Assembly: GCA_016183655.1 (NCBI GenBank)
Contig: JACPEH010000016.1
Span: 182,827-246,826 of the forward strand
Source: Rhodocyclales bacterium
GTDB taxonomy: Bacteria; Pseudomonadota; Gammaproteobacteria; Burkholderiales; Rhodocyclaceae
Length of the DNA stretch: 64,000 nucleotides
Direction of reading: 5' to 3'
The translations under genes were made by a program, and so were the position numbers. The notes beneath the pieces are model-generated. The model was not told the DNA's origin, did not search any database, and saw only the letters and a program-made list of their open reading frames with translations. Shown here one piece after another: positions 32,842-42,389 of the stretch (positions are counted from its first letter, which is position 1; the number at the start of each line of letters is the position of its first letter).

Positions 32842-33435
32842 TTAGCCTTGGCCTGCCCCCTGGCAGGCCGCAAGATCCTGCCCCTGCAGCCACTGGGCAA
32901 GCGTCGTCGAAAGCTTGTTGCCGGCCGCCGCCAGCGCCGCGGCGCCGCCCGCGGCATCGGCGGTCGCTGCCGGTACGTCGATCTGCAGCGGCTGGCGGGC
33001 GCGCTGCGCGCGCCCCTTGCCGAGCAGCAGGGCCTCGCCGCGCAGCACGGCGGAGCTGGCGGCCGGCGAAGCGAAGGACTGACTGAAATCGTCGAGTTCG
33101 ATGCGCAGCGTGCACGGCGCGCCGCCCGGAGCCACCGCCAGTTGCTGGCGCAAGCGCTGTTGCAGCAGGAGCTGCGGCGATGCCGCCCAGCGCGCCTGCG
33201 CATAGGCGTGCAGGCGCTGCGCATCGGCATAGGCCAGCCGGTAGTTCATCGCCTGGTCGTCCAGCCAGGGCGGCAGGCGGACTTCAAGCGCGAGGCCGGC
33301 GTGCGCCGCTGCCGCCGCGGACGGCGCCAGTACCGCCGGGCCGAGGTCATAGACGGCGATGTCGGCACGCCCGCGGCCGCCGGCGCAGGCAGCGAACAGC
33401 GCGAGACAGGAAACGGCAAGCAGGATTTTTTTCAT
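32842..33435 (-). CDS. ABC transport auxiliary lipoprotein (PqiC-like)
   Basis: This 197-residue protein has a lipoprotein signal (LALFAAC; cleavage before the cysteine near residue 17) and so should be anchored in the outer or inner membrane facing the periplasm. The rest resembles the ABC-type transport auxiliary component family associated with MCE transporters: YDLGPAVL near the start and the LRIELDDFSQSF stretch. It probably receives or hands on phospholipid from the MlaD-like protein. Its start overlaps the MCE gene stop by four bases. The C-terminus is alanine/glutamine-rich. Confidence 0.87.
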   Translation of the reverse strand: MKKILLAVSCLALFAACAGGRGRADIAVYDLGPAVLAPSAAAAAHAGLALEVRLPPWLDDQAMNYRLAYADAQRLHAYAQARWAASPQLLLQQRLRQQLAVAPGGAPCTLRIELDDFSQSFASPAASSAVLRGEALLLGKGRAQRARQPLQIDVPAATADAAGGAAALAAAGNKLSTTLAQWLQGQDLAACQGAGQG

Positions 33436-34361
33436 GGTCTGGCGGCGGCAGGGGGAACAAAACCCGCCTCACCCGGGCCGGGTGCAGCGGGCGGCGGGCC
33501 GAAGAGCATGCTCTGCGGCGCATCCTCCAGCAAGCGCAGGGTATGCGTCAGCTGGCGGGAGGTAAGCGTCAGTTCGCGACCGAGTTCCTGCAGGCGGACG
33601 GTGGACGCGGCGACGCCCTCGCCGTTGCTCTCGCCGATCATCTGGTCGACCTTGTCGGTCAGCGCCATCAGTCGCGGCACCAGCACCCGCGCTTCGCCGA
33701 GGAAGCCGCGCGCACTGTCGGCGGCTTCGTCGATCCTGGCGATCGCCGGTCCAAGCCGCTGCACACGCGGATCGGCGAGCAGCGCACGGGCCTCGGCCAG
33801 CGTCGCCGTGAGTCCGGCGCTGCCGGCTTCGAGGTTGGCCAGCGTACGGCCGATGCGCTCGCGGTTTTCCGGATTGAGCAGTTCGTTGGCGCTGGTCAGC
33901 AGCAGCTGCGCCTGCTTCAGCGTCGCGCTGCCCGATTCGGACAGCTCCTGGATCAGCGAGGGGTGCATCGGAATGCGCGGCAGCTCCTTGCCACGGCCGA
34001 GCGGCTCCGGGCTGTCGCCGGAATCTTCGAGCAGGACATGGGCGATGCCGGTCATTCCCTGGTAGCCGAGCTTGGCCGTCGTCCCGCGGGTCACCGGCAC
34101 GTCCTTCGAGATGCTGATGCGGATCAGGATATCGCGTGCATGCTTGTGGTCGAGCTCGATCGACTCGACGCGGCCGACGCGAATGCCGCGGTAGCGGACC
34201 TGGCCCTGCAGGCTGAGCCCGGTGACGTTCTGCCGGGCAACCACCAGGTAGTCGACCATCGCCTCGCGCTGGCCGCCGAACCACCAGACGGCAGCGATCG
34301 CGGCAAACAGCAGCAGCAGCGTAAACAGGCCGGCGGCCAGCGCGTGCGCGCGATTTTCCAT
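33432..34361 (-). CDS. mlaD: MCE/MlaD-family lipid transport protein
   Basis: This 309-residue protein has one N-terminal membrane segment (about 10-30) and an MCE domain (about residues 35-120; VTGLSLQGQVRYRGIRVGRV), then a helical tail and a proline-rich end. MCE proteins form hexameric rings that carry lipids between membranes. It is encoded in the order permease, ATPase, MCE, lipoprotein. The sequence is longer than E. coli MlaD (about 183) and closer to the Mce-family proteins paired with STAS-containing permeases in betaproteobacteria. The symbol is given by analogy only. Confidence 0.9.
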   Translation of the reverse strand: MENRAHALAAGLFTLLLLFAAIAAVWWFGGQREAMVDYLVVARQNVTGLSLQGQVRYRGIRVGRVESIELDHKHARDILIRISISKDVPVTRGTTAKLGYQGMTGIAHVLLEDSGDSPEPLGRGKELPRIPMHPSLIQELSESGSATLKQAQLLLTSANELLNPENRERIGRTLANLEAGSAGLTATLAEARALLADPRVQRLGPAIARIDEAADSARGFLGEARVLVPRLMALTDKVDQMIGESNGEGVAASTVRLQELGRELTLTSRQLTHTLRLLEDAPQSMLFGPPPAAPGPGEAGFVPPAAARP

Positions 34362-34363
34362 GC

Positions 34364-35134
34364 TCAGCCGCCCTGCCCCGGCGCTGCCACATGGTGCAGG
34401 CCGGCAAAGAAACTGCGGGTAAAGGGGTGAGCCACCGCCATGACCTCCTTAAGGGTTCCGTGCGCCACCACGCGCCGGTCTGCCAGTGCCGCTACGCGCG
34501 TCGCCAGGCCGGCCAGCGTCGCCAGATCATGGGTCACCATGATCACGGTGAAATCGAGTTCGCGCTGCAGCGTACGGATCAATTCTACGAAATTTTCGCT
34601 GAGATCCGGGTCGAGTCCGGCAGTCGGCTCGTCCAGGACGAGCAATTCCGGCTCCAGGGCCAGCGCCCGCGCCAGCGCCACCCGCTTGACCATGCCGCCG
34701 GACAGTTCGGCCGGCATCAGGCGCCCTTCATAGGGCGACAGCTCGACCATCGCCATCTTCATCCACACCAGATCGCGGATCAGCGCCTCGTCGAGCCGCT
34801 TCAGCTCGCGCAGCGGAAAGGCGATGTTGTCGAACACCGACAGCGCCGAAAACAGCGCGCCATGCTGGAAAAGCATGCCGAAGCGGCGACGCACCTGGCG
34901 CCGCACATCCGGATCGGGATCGAGGATCGGATCGCCGAACAGGCGCACCTCGCCCCGCGTCGGTTTGTGCAGGCCGACCACCTCGCGCAGCAACGTCGTC
35001 TTGCCGCTGCCCGAGCCGCCGACCAGCCCGAGCATCTCGCCACGGGCCACGGTGAGGCTGATGTCCTCATGCACGACCATCCCGTCGAAGCGAGTCCACA
35101 CGCCGCGGATGTCGATGACCGGCACATCGCTCAT
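34364..35134 (-). CDS. mlaF: MlaF-type ABC transporter ATPase
   Basis: The 256-residue ATPase has Walker A GGSGSGKTTLL, signature LSGGMVKRVALARAL, Walker B LLVLDEPTAGLDP and the H-loop in MVTHDLATLAG. The LSGGM signature and the overall form match MlaF of retrograde phospholipid transporters. Its ATG overlaps the permease stop (ATGA), and the MCE gene follows 2 bases after its stop. It would energise lipid movement by the permease and MCE partner. Confidence 0.93.
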   Translation of the reverse strand: MSDVPVIDIRGVWTRFDGMVVHEDISLTVARGEMLGLVGGSGSGKTTLLREVVGLHKPTRGEVRLFGDPILDPDPDVRRQVRRRFGMLFQHGALFSALSVFDNIAFPLRELKRLDEALIRDLVWMKMAMVELSPYEGRLMPAELSGGMVKRVALARALALEPELLVLDEPTAGLDPDLSENFVELIRTLQRELDFTVIMVTHDLATLAGLATRVAALADRRVVAHGTLKEVMAVAHPFTRSFFAGLHHVAAPGQGG

Positions 35135-36243
35135 AGCGGCAGCCCCACGTTGCGCGTCATGATTGCAAACACCGCATCGGCGAGGATGACGACGGTGATC
35201 GAGGTCACCACGGAACTGGTGGTCCTGGTCGACAGGCTTTCCGTGTTCGGCTTGACGCGCAGCCCGAAATGGCAGGCGATCAGTCCGATCAGCAGGCCGA
35301 AGACGAAGCCCTTGGACAGGCCGATCCACAGGTTCGGCAGCGGCACGACGCGCGGCAGCGTGTCGATGAAGAAGCCCCAGGAGAGGTCAAGCTGCAGGTG
35401 TGCGGCGAAAAGCCCGCCGAGGATGCCCGCCGCCGAGCACCACACCACCAGCAACGGCATCGCCAACGCCAGCGCCAGCACCTTCGGCAACACCAGGCGC
35501 AGCGAGCGCGAAACGCCCATCGTCGCCAGCGCGTCGATTTCCTCGGTGACGCGCATGACGCCGATCTGCGCCGTCATCGCCGAGCCGGAACGCCCGGCGA
35601 CGAGCACCGCCACCAGCACCGGCCCCAGCTCGCGGATGACGCTCATGCCGAGGATGTTCACGATGAACACCTCGGCGCCGAACAGTTTCAGCTGCAGCGA
35701 CGAGAGATAGGAGACGACGACGCCGATCAGGAAGCCGACCAGCGCCGTCACCGGCAGCGCCAGCGCACCGCACTTGTAGACGGTCGCCGAGAACTCGCGC
35801 AGCGGAATCTCGCGCGGGTGGGCGAACAGCCAGACCAAGTCGAGCACGAGCTGGCCGACCAGTGCCACTGCGTCGCGCAGGTGGAGCGCTGCGCGCAGCG
35901 TCATCCGCCCCAGCCAGACGACGGAATTCTCGCGCCCGCGTACGACCGCTTCCGGATGCGGCACGGACTCGGCCCGCGCCAGCACGCGACGATGCGCCGC
36001 CGAAATCTCCAGGGTTTCCGGCCAGCGGCGCCCCCAGCTCCGCCAGATGAGCAACGCGCCGGCACTGTCGAGCCGCTCGATCGCGTCGAGGTCCCAGTCG
36101 ACGCCAGCCGCCACCAGCTCGTCGATCCTTCCCTCGAGGCCGTTCAGCGAATCGGCCAGCACCGCCAGGGTCCAGTGGCCGGCCAGTCGGACGACGCGGC
36201 GCCCTTCGCCAGTTTCGACCGAGATCGTTGCCGGCGTCAGCAT
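35131..36243 (-). CDS. mlaE: MlaE-type permease with N-terminal STAS domain
   Basis: The 370-residue protein combines an N-terminal STAS-like domain (about residues 1-95; VDWDLDAIERLDSAGALLIWR) with the MlaE permease (about 110-370; five membrane segments; VIRELGPVLVAVLVAGRSGSA and the EIDAL motif). In other systems the STAS protein is separate (MlaB); here it is fused. Its ATG follows the ppx stop by one base (TGAAATG), so it is coupled to ppx. It is the membrane channel of the lipid transporter. Confidence 0.92.
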   Translation of the reverse strand: MLTPATISVETGEGRRVVRLAGHWTLAVLADSLNGLEGRIDELVAAGVDWDLDAIERLDSAGALLIWRSWGRRWPETLEISAAHRRVLARAESVPHPEAVVRGRENSVVWLGRMTLRAALHLRDAVALVGQLVLDLVWLFAHPREIPLREFSATVYKCGALALPVTALVGFLIGVVVSYLSSLQLKLFGAEVFIVNILGMSVIRELGPVLVAVLVAGRSGSAMTAQIGVMRVTEEIDALATMGVSRSLRLVLPKVLALALAMPLLVVWCSAAGILGGLFAAHLQLDLSWGFFIDTLPRVVPLPNLWIGLSKGFVFGLLIGLIACHFGLRVKPNTESLSTRTTSSVVTSITVVILADAVFAIMTRNVGLPL

Positions 36244-36244
36244 T

Positions 36245-37786
36245 TCACTCGTCGCCGCGCTCGCGCGCCAGGTTGCGCTGCTTGATACGCAGCTCCATGC
36301 CGATGCGCGCCCAGACGCCCACCTCGTCGTCCAGCGCGACGGCGGACAAGGGGTGCGTGCCGAGCCAGTCGCTCTGCAGTTCAAGCAGAAAGCCGTTGGC
36401 CTGCGGCCGCACCCGGAACGGCGGTACCGGCACGCCGTCGCGGGAGCGGTGCAGCAGCACCGCCAGGCGCAGCGCAAGTAGCAGGCGCCAGTTGCCGTCA
36501 CCGGCCGGCAGCGCGGTGATCTTTTCGAGCTTGCCGCGGTGGCCGAAGACGAGCAGCGCCAGGCGTGCCTGGTCCTTCTTCGAGAAGCCGGGCATGTCGG
36601 CGAAGGTCAGGATGTAGGCGCCGTGCTTGTGGTAGCCGTTGTGCGCCACCGAAATGCCGATCTCGTGCAGCTTCGCCGCCCAGCCGAGAAACTGCACGTC
36701 GGCCTCCTGCTCCGGCGTGCCGGGCGGACCGTCGAGCTGTTCCAGCATCTGCAGCGCCGTCCGCGTCACCCGCTCCGCCTGTCGGGAATCCACCTGGTAG
36801 CGGCGCATGAACTGCCCGACCGTGGCGTCGCGCATGTCGTGGTGGTGGAAGCGGCCGTGCAGGTCGTAGAGCACGCCGAGGCGCAAGGCGCCGTCGGAAT
36901 AGGTCATCCGCTCCAGTTCGAGTGCGTCGAAGATCGCACTCATGATGGCGATGCCGCCGGGCAGCACCGGAATGCGGTCGGCGCGCAGGCCGGCAAGGTT
37001 CAGCGCCGGCGCCGAGCCGGCCTTGATCAGCAGCGCCTGCAGGCGCTCCAGGCCCTCCCGCGTCAGCCCGGTAACGCCGCCCGGATTGAGCTTGTTCAGT
37101 TCGAGCAGGTCGGCGATCGCGCGCGCGGTTCCGGAGGAGCCGACCGCTTCGCGCCAGCCGTGCTGGCGGTAGTCGTGGGCGATGCTTTCGATCTCGCTGG
37201 CGGCGGCCACCACCGCCTCGCGGAAGCGCTTCTTGTCCACCTTGCCATCGGGAAAATGGCGCAGCGTGTAGCTGACGCAGCCCATGAACAGCGACTCCAT
37301 CAGTTGCGGCTCGGCACGCCGGCCGATGATGAACTCGGTCGAACCGCCGCCGATGTCGACCACCAGACGTTTATGCTGCGCCGGCGGCAGCGAGTGGACC
37401 GCGCCGAGATAGATCAGGCGGGCTTCCTCGCGGCCGGCGATGATTTCGATCGGGAAGCCGAGCGCATGCTCGGCCTGCGGCAGGAAATCGAGCGCGTTCT
37501 TGGCCACGCGCAACGCGTTGGTCGCCACCGCCCGCACCGCCTCCGGGGCAAAGCCGCGCAAGCGCTCGCCGAAGCGCGACAGCGCCTGCAGCGCACGCTG
37601 CTGCGACGATTGATCGAGGTATTTGTCGGGGGTCAGTCCGGACGCCAGCCGAACCGGTTCCTTGATCGCATCGAGCGGATAGATCTGCCCATCGAGAACG
37701 CGCCCGACCTGCAGCCGGAAACTGTTGGAGCCAAGATCCACCGCCGCTATCAGTTCGTACCCCACCGACTCGCCCGCCCACGCCAT
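36245..37786 (-). CDS. ppx: Exopolyphosphatase (Ppx/GppA family)
   Basis: This 513-residue enzyme hydrolyses polyphosphate from the ends (or pppGpp in GppA relatives). The actin-like ATPase fold shows VDLGSNSFRLQVG near residue 16 and VVDIGGGSTEFIIG near residue 141; an HD-type C-terminal domain starts near 300 (AAKLHEIGISVAHNGYHKHG). It is divergent from ppk1 across 127 bases, the classic pairing of polyphosphate breakdown and synthesis, and is immediately followed by the mla-type operon, which may share its promoter. No clear Pho box was found in the gap. Confidence 0.95.
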   Translation of the reverse strand: MAWAGESVGYELIAAVDLGSNSFRLQVGRVLDGQIYPLDAIKEPVRLASGLTPDKYLDQSSQQRALQALSRFGERLRGFAPEAVRAVATNALRVAKNALDFLPQAEHALGFPIEIIAGREEARLIYLGAVHSLPPAQHKRLVVDIGGGSTEFIIGRRAEPQLMESLFMGCVSYTLRHFPDGKVDKKRFREAVVAAASEIESIAHDYRQHGWREAVGSSGTARAIADLLELNKLNPGGVTGLTREGLERLQALLIKAGSAPALNLAGLRADRIPVLPGGIAIMSAIFDALELERMTYSDGALRLGVLYDLHGRFHHHDMRDATVGQFMRRYQVDSRQAERVTRTALQMLEQLDGPPGTPEQEADVQFLGWAAKLHEIGISVAHNGYHKHGAYILTFADMPGFSKKDQARLALLVFGHRGKLEKITALPAGDGNWRLLLALRLAVLLHRSRDGVPVPPFRVRPQANGFLLELQSDWLGTHPLSAVALDDEVGVWARIGMELRIKQRNLARERGDE

Positions 37787-37913
37787 GACAATGCCTGCAT
37801 TCTAGCATCGGCACCAACACCTCCCCGGAGGCGGCGCCGCACCCGCACTGAAATACTGGCGTAATATTCCTGCAACACGATAACGCCTTCAGCCTTGCCG
37901 GATAACGCCCGCG

Positions 37914-40037
37914 ATGATTTCACGCCCGACCATGCTGCGCTCGCGCAAACAGCAATTCCCGCCGGACAACTATCTGAACCGCGAGCTCGGACTCCTCGCC
38001 TTCAACCGCCGGGTACTGGCGCAGGCCGAGAACACCACGACTCCGCTGCTGGAACGGCTGCGCTTCCTCTGCATCGTCAGCAGCAACCTCGACGAATTCT
38101 TCGAAATCCGCGCCGCCGGCATCAAGGAACAGATCAAGCTCGGCTCCAGCTTCCGCGGCGTCGACGGCCGCACGGCGGCGGAGGTCTACCGGCTGATGTC
38201 CGACGAGGCGCACGCCCTCGTTGCCGACCAGTACGAGCTGCTCAATCACGACATCCTGCCGAAGCTCGCCGACGAGGGCATCCGCTTCCTGCGCCGGGCC
38301 AACTGGAACGAGGCGCAGCGGGAATGGATCTACGAGCATTTCGTGCGCGAGGTGATGCCGCTGCTGACACCGATCGGACTCGACCCCTCGCACCCCTTCC
38401 CGCGCGTGCTCAACAAGAGCCTCAATTTCGCCGTCGAGCTGGAAGGCAAGGATGCCTTCGGACGCAGCTCCAACGCGGCGATCGTGCAGGCGCCACGCCT
38501 CCTGCCGCGCGTCATCCGCCTGCCCGAGGAGCTGGCCGGATGCCCCTACGGCTTCGTCTTCCTGTCGTCGATCCTGCACGGCTTCGTCGGCCACCTCTTT
38601 GCCGGCATGGAGGTCAAGGGCTGCTACCAGTTCCGCGTCACGCGCAACTCCGACCTCTTCGTCGACGAGGAGGAAGTGAAGAACCTGCGCGCCAAGATCC
38701 AGGGCGAACTGCCGCAACGCCACTTCGGCGACGGCGTGCGCCTGGAGGTCGCCGACGACTGTTCGCCACAGATGACGCGCTTCCTGCTCGAACAGTTTGG
38801 CCTCGCGGAAGACGATCTCTACCGCGTCTCCGGCCCGGTCAACCTGGTCCGCCTGATGCAGGTCCCGGACAGCGTCGACCGACCGGATCTCAAGTTCGGC
38901 GGCTTCACACCCGGCACCCCGGCCGTGCTGGCGAAGAAGCCGACCATCTTCTCGGCCATCCGCGCCGGCGACATCCTCCTCCATCACCCCTTCCAGAGCT
39001 TCACGCCGGTGATCGAGATGCTCGAAACCGCGGTCACCGACCCGAAGGTGGTGGCGATCAAGATGACCGTCTACCGCACCGGCACCGACTCGGTGCTGAT
39101 GCGCTCGCTGATCCGCGCGGCGCAGGCCGGCAAGGAAGTCACCGTCGTCGTCGAGTTGATGGCGCGCTTCGACGAGGAGGCGAACATCGGCTGGGCGACC
39201 AAGCTGGAGGAGGTCGGCGCCCATGTCGTCTACGGCGTCGTCGGCTACAAGACGCATGCCAAGATGCTGATGATCGTGCGCCGCGAGGAAGGCAAGGCGG
39301 GCAGCGTGCTGCGCCGCTACGTGCACCTCGGCACCGGCAACTACCACCCGCGCACCGCCCGCCTCTATACCGACTTCGGCCTGCTCACCTGCAACGAGGA
39401 CATCGGCGCCGACGTCAATGAAGTGTTCAAGCAGCTGACCGGGCTGGGCCGCGCGCAGACGCTGAAGCACCTGTGGCAGGCGCCGTTCTCGCTGCACGCC
39501 AACATCATCGCGGCGATCGAGGAGGAAACGAAGGCGGCGCGCGCGGGGAAACGTGCGCGCATCATCGCCAAGATGAACTCGCTGCTCGAACCGGAAACCA
39601 TCGCCCACCTCTACGAGGCGTCGCAGGCCGGCGTCAGGATCGACCTGATCGTGCGCGGCGTATGTACGCTGCGCCCGGGGATCAAGGGATTGTCGGAGAA
39701 CATCCGCGTGCGCTCGATCGTCGGCCGCTTCCTCGAACATCACCGCATCTTCTACTTCCACGCCGGCGGCAAGGAGAACGTGATCCTCTCCAGCGCCGAC
39801 TGGATGGACCGCAACTTCTTCCGCCGCATCGAACTCGGCTTCCCGATCCTCGACAAGAAGCTGAAGCAGCGGGTGATCAACGAGGGGCTGAAGGTCTATC
39901 TGGCGGACAACGTGCAGGCCTGGGAGATGCGGCCGGACGGCAGCTACCACAAGAAGCGACGCGCAGCGCAAGGCAAGGCGCGCTGTGCGCAGTGCGAACT
40001 ACTTGAGGCCCTCAAGCCGGGCAGCGTCAGCGGCTGA
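37914..40037 (+). CDS. ppk: Polyphosphate kinase 1
   Basis: PPK1 (707 residues) polymerises phosphate from ATP into polyphosphate at the membrane. The conserved order is clear: NLDEFFEIRAAG near residue 60, the phospho-histidine H448 in VGYKTHAKMLMI, GTGNYHPRTARLYTDFG, and the second histidine H609 in FLEHHRIFYFHAGG. The gene may begin here or at the in-frame ATG six codons later. It is divergent from ppx and converges with relA. The length and motifs indicate an intact enzyme. The linkage to relA is noteworthy because ppGpp influences polyphosphate levels in other bacteria. Confidence 0.97.
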   Translation: MISRPTMLRSRKQQFPPDNYLNRELGLLAFNRRVLAQAENTTTPLLERLRFLCIVSSNLDEFFEIRAAGIKEQIKLGSSFRGVDGRTAAEVYRLMSDEAHALVADQYELLNHDILPKLADEGIRFLRRANWNEAQREWIYEHFVREVMPLLTPIGLDPSHPFPRVLNKSLNFAVELEGKDAFGRSSNAAIVQAPRLLPRVIRLPEELAGCPYGFVFLSSILHGFVGHLFAGMEVKGCYQFRVTRNSDLFVDEEEVKNLRAKIQGELPQRHFGDGVRLEVADDCSPQMTRFLLEQFGLAEDDLYRVSGPVNLVRLMQVPDSVDRPDLKFGGFTPGTPAVLAKKPTIFSAIRAGDILLHHPFQSFTPVIEMLETAVTDPKVVAIKMTVYRTGTDSVLMRSLIRAAQAGKEVTVVVELMARFDEEANIGWATKLEEVGAHVVYGVVGYKTHAKMLMIVRREEGKAGSVLRRYVHLGTGNYHPRTARLYTDFGLLTCNEDIGADVNEVFKQLTGLGRAQTLKHLWQAPFSLHANIIAAIEEETKAARAGKRARIIAKMNSLLEPETIAHLYEASQAGVRIDLIVRGVCTLRPGIKGLSENIRVRSIVGRFLEHHRIFYFHAGGKENVILSSADWMDRNFFRRIELGFPILDKKLKQRVINEGLKVYLADNVQAWEMRPDGSYHKKRRAAQGKARCAQCELLEALKPGSVSG

Positions 40038-40073
40038 GCGGGCGCGGAGCGCTCGGCACCGCTGCAGAAACTG

Positions 40074-40152
40074 ACTTCCTCGCGAAGCTTGCGCTTCGCT
40101 CAGGCGCACCCCAAGAGTACTTCCTCGCGAAGCTTTCGCTTCGCTCAGGCGC
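40074..40152. repeat. Two tandem hairpin repeats between ppk and relA
   Basis: A 34-35-base segment (beginning ACTTCCTCGCGAAGC and ending CTCAGGCGC) occurs at 40074-40107 and again at 40119-40152 with one difference. Each copy contains the palindrome GCGAAGC...GCTTCGC. The second copy includes the relA stop codon and last bases, so the first looks like a duplicate of the relA 3' end. They may act as terminators for the convergent genes. Confidence 0.7.
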
Positions 40153-42346
40153 GCCGGACGGCGACGACGCCTTCGACCTCGTGCACCTGGCCGAGCGTCC
40201 GGTTCAGCTGCTGCAGGTTGCTCACCTCGACGGTGAAGCCCATGTGCGCCTTGCCCTGCTTCGACTGGGTGTTGACGGCGATGACGTTGATCTTCTCGCG
40301 GGCGAACACGTCGGAGACGTCGCGCAGCAACCCCTGACGATCATGCGCGTCGACCACGATGTCGACCGGGAAGGTCCCTTCGGGCGCACGCCCCCAGTCG
40401 GTCTCGATGACCCGTTCCGGGTGCAGCGCGGCGAGGTTGGCGAAGTTCGGGCAGTCGGCACGATGGATCGAAACGCCCTTGCCGCGCGTGACGAAGCCGT
40501 GGATGACGTCCGGCGGCGCCGGCTTGCAGCAGCGCGCCAGTTGCGTCAGCAGCTTGTCGACGCCGACGATGAGGATGCCGCGGTCGACCTCCGGCGCCTT
40601 GCGCCGGCGCGGTTCCGGTGCCGTCCGTTCCTCGGTCGGCATGTCGGTGCCGCGCACCGCGACCTGCAGCTGGCGCATGCCGAGCTCGTTGCGGCCGGCG
40701 GCGATGAACAGGTCGTCGGCCTTGGCGAAGCCGAGCTTGCCGGCGAGGTCGTCGATATTGACGCCGCCCTGGCCGAGGCGCTGCAGTTCCTTGGTGACGA
40801 TCGTCCGCCCGTCCGCCAGCGTCTCCTCCAGCGCCAGGTTGGAGAACCAGGCGCGGACCTTGGAGCGGGCGCGGTGCGTGATCAGGTAGCCGAGCGCCGG
40901 ATTCAGCCAGTCGCGCGACGGGCCGCCTTCCTTCGCCGAGGTGATCTCGACCCGCTGCCCGGTTTCCAGCGCGGTATTCAACGGCACCAGCGCACCGTCC
41001 ACCTTGGCACCGCGGCAGCGATGGCCGAGGTCGGTATGCACGCGGTAGGCGAAGTCGATCGGCGTCGCCCCGCGCGGCAGGTCGACGACACGGCCCTGCG
41101 GGGTCATCACGTAGATCGTCTCGTCGAGCGCCGCCTGCTTGTAGTGGCTGACCCAGTCCGAGGAATCGGCGACCTCGTCCTTCCAGGTCAGCAGCTGGCG
41201 CAGCCAGGCGATCTTTTCATCGTAGTCGTCCTCGCTCTTCTTGGTGCCTTCCTTGTAGCGCCAGTGCGCGGCGACGCCGAGCTCGGCGTGCTTGTGCATG
41301 TCCCAGGTGCGGATCTGCACCTCCAGGCTGCGCCCGTCCGGGCAGCGCACGGCGGTATGCAGCGAGCGATAGTGGTTGCCCTTCGGATTCGAGATGTAGT
41401 CGTCGAACTCCTTGGGGATCGGCGTCCAGATGTTGTGCACGATGCCGAGCGCGGTGTAGCAGTCCTTGATGTCGTCGACGATGACGCGCAGCGCGCGTAC
41501 GTCGTAGACCTCGGAAAACTCGACGCCCTTCTTCCGCATCTTGTTCCAGATGCTGTAGATGTGCTTCGGCCGGCCGTACACCTCGGCATGATGGATGCCG
41601 ACCGCGGCCAGCTCGGCACGCAGGCGGGCGATCGCGTCAGTGATGAACTGCTCGCGCTCAAGCCGCTTTTCGTCGAGCTGCCTGGCGATCTTCTTGTACA
41701 GGTCGGGATGCATGAAGCGGAAGGAGAGATCCTCCAGCTCCCACTTCAGTTCCCAGACGCCGAGCCGGTTGGCCAGCGGCGAATAGATCTCCAGCGTCTC
41801 GCGCGCCACCTCGACGCGCAGGTCGTCCTGGTTGGTCGCGTAGTAGCGCAGCGTCTGCGTGCGCGACGCCAGCCGCAGCAGCACGACGCGGATGTCCTCG
41901 ACCATCGCCAGCAGCATCTTGCGCAGGACTTCGACCTGCGCCTTCATCTCCTGCGGACTCTCCGCCGCATCGGCGACGAAGTCGCGGGTGATCGGACGCA
42001 GCCGGTTGAGCCGCGAGATGCCGCCGACCAGATGCGCGGCAGCGGCGCCGAAGCGCGACTCGATCTTGGCCAGGCCGTGCTCGTCGTAGGTCGGCACGGC
42101 GAAGAGCAGCGCCGCCATGCGCGAGGCGGCGTCGAGCTTCAGCCCGACCAGGATCAGCGCCATGCCGAGCGCATGCGACCAGACGCCTTCGCCGCTGCCG
42201 AGGGTATGTTCGCCGTACGCTTCGCGCGCAAACACCGCGGCGTCGCGGATGAGCGCAGACTCATCGGCAGACAGACCTTCGCAGAGGGTAAGCAGGGATT
42301 GTTCGAGGTCGCTCTGGGCGGCGACCGAATGGACGACGGAAACCAT
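40145..42346 (-). CDS. relA: RelA-type (p)ppGpp synthetase
   Basis: This 733-residue long RSH protein makes (p)ppGpp on starved ribosomes. The N-terminal hydrolase region is degenerate: where bifunctional enzymes have an HD motif it reads FAVPTYDEH (near residue 80), so it should be synthetase-only. The synthetase domain is intact (VYDVRALRVIVDD, NPKGNHYRSLHTAV), followed by TGS (TPQGRVVDLPRGATPIDFAYRVH), the zinc-finger-like region (ARCCKPAPPDVIHGF) and a C-terminal ACT domain. I chose the ATG at 42346; the longer frame lies in the shared promoter. A TATAAT lies six bases before this ATG. It converges with ppk. Confidence 0.95.
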   Translation of the reverse strand: MVSVVHSVAAQSDLEQSLLTLCEGLSADESALIRDAAVFAREAYGEHTLGSGEGVWSHALGMALILVGLKLDAASRMAALLFAVPTYDEHGLAKIESRFGAAAAHLVGGISRLNRLRPITRDFVADAAESPQEMKAQVEVLRKMLLAMVEDIRVVLLRLASRTQTLRYYATNQDDLRVEVARETLEIYSPLANRLGVWELKWELEDLSFRFMHPDLYKKIARQLDEKRLEREQFITDAIARLRAELAAVGIHHAEVYGRPKHIYSIWNKMRKKGVEFSEVYDVRALRVIVDDIKDCYTALGIVHNIWTPIPKEFDDYISNPKGNHYRSLHTAVRCPDGRSLEVQIRTWDMHKHAELGVAAHWRYKEGTKKSEDDYDEKIAWLRQLLTWKDEVADSSDWVSHYKQAALDETIYVMTPQGRVVDLPRGATPIDFAYRVHTDLGHRCRGAKVDGALVPLNTALETGQRVEITSAKEGGPSRDWLNPALGYLITHRARSKVRAWFSNLALEETLADGRTIVTKELQRLGQGGVNIDDLAGKLGFAKADDLFIAAGRNELGMRQLQVAVRGTDMPTEERTAPEPRRRKAPEVDRGILIVGVDKLLTQLARCCKPAPPDVIHGFVTRGKGVSIHRADCPNFANLAALHPERVIETDWGRAPEGTFPVDIVVDAHDRQGLLRDVSDVFAREKINVIAVNTQSKQGKAHMGFTVEVSNLQQLNRTLGQVHEVEGVVAVRRA

Positions 42347-42389
42347 GGCGCAATTATACAATGCCGCCTTGTCCTTCGCCCCCGACCCC

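Noticed and set aside
37787..37913. Pho box between ppx and ppk
   Set aside because: The gap was read for paired CTGTCAT-like half sites with 4-base spacing; only poor matches were present.
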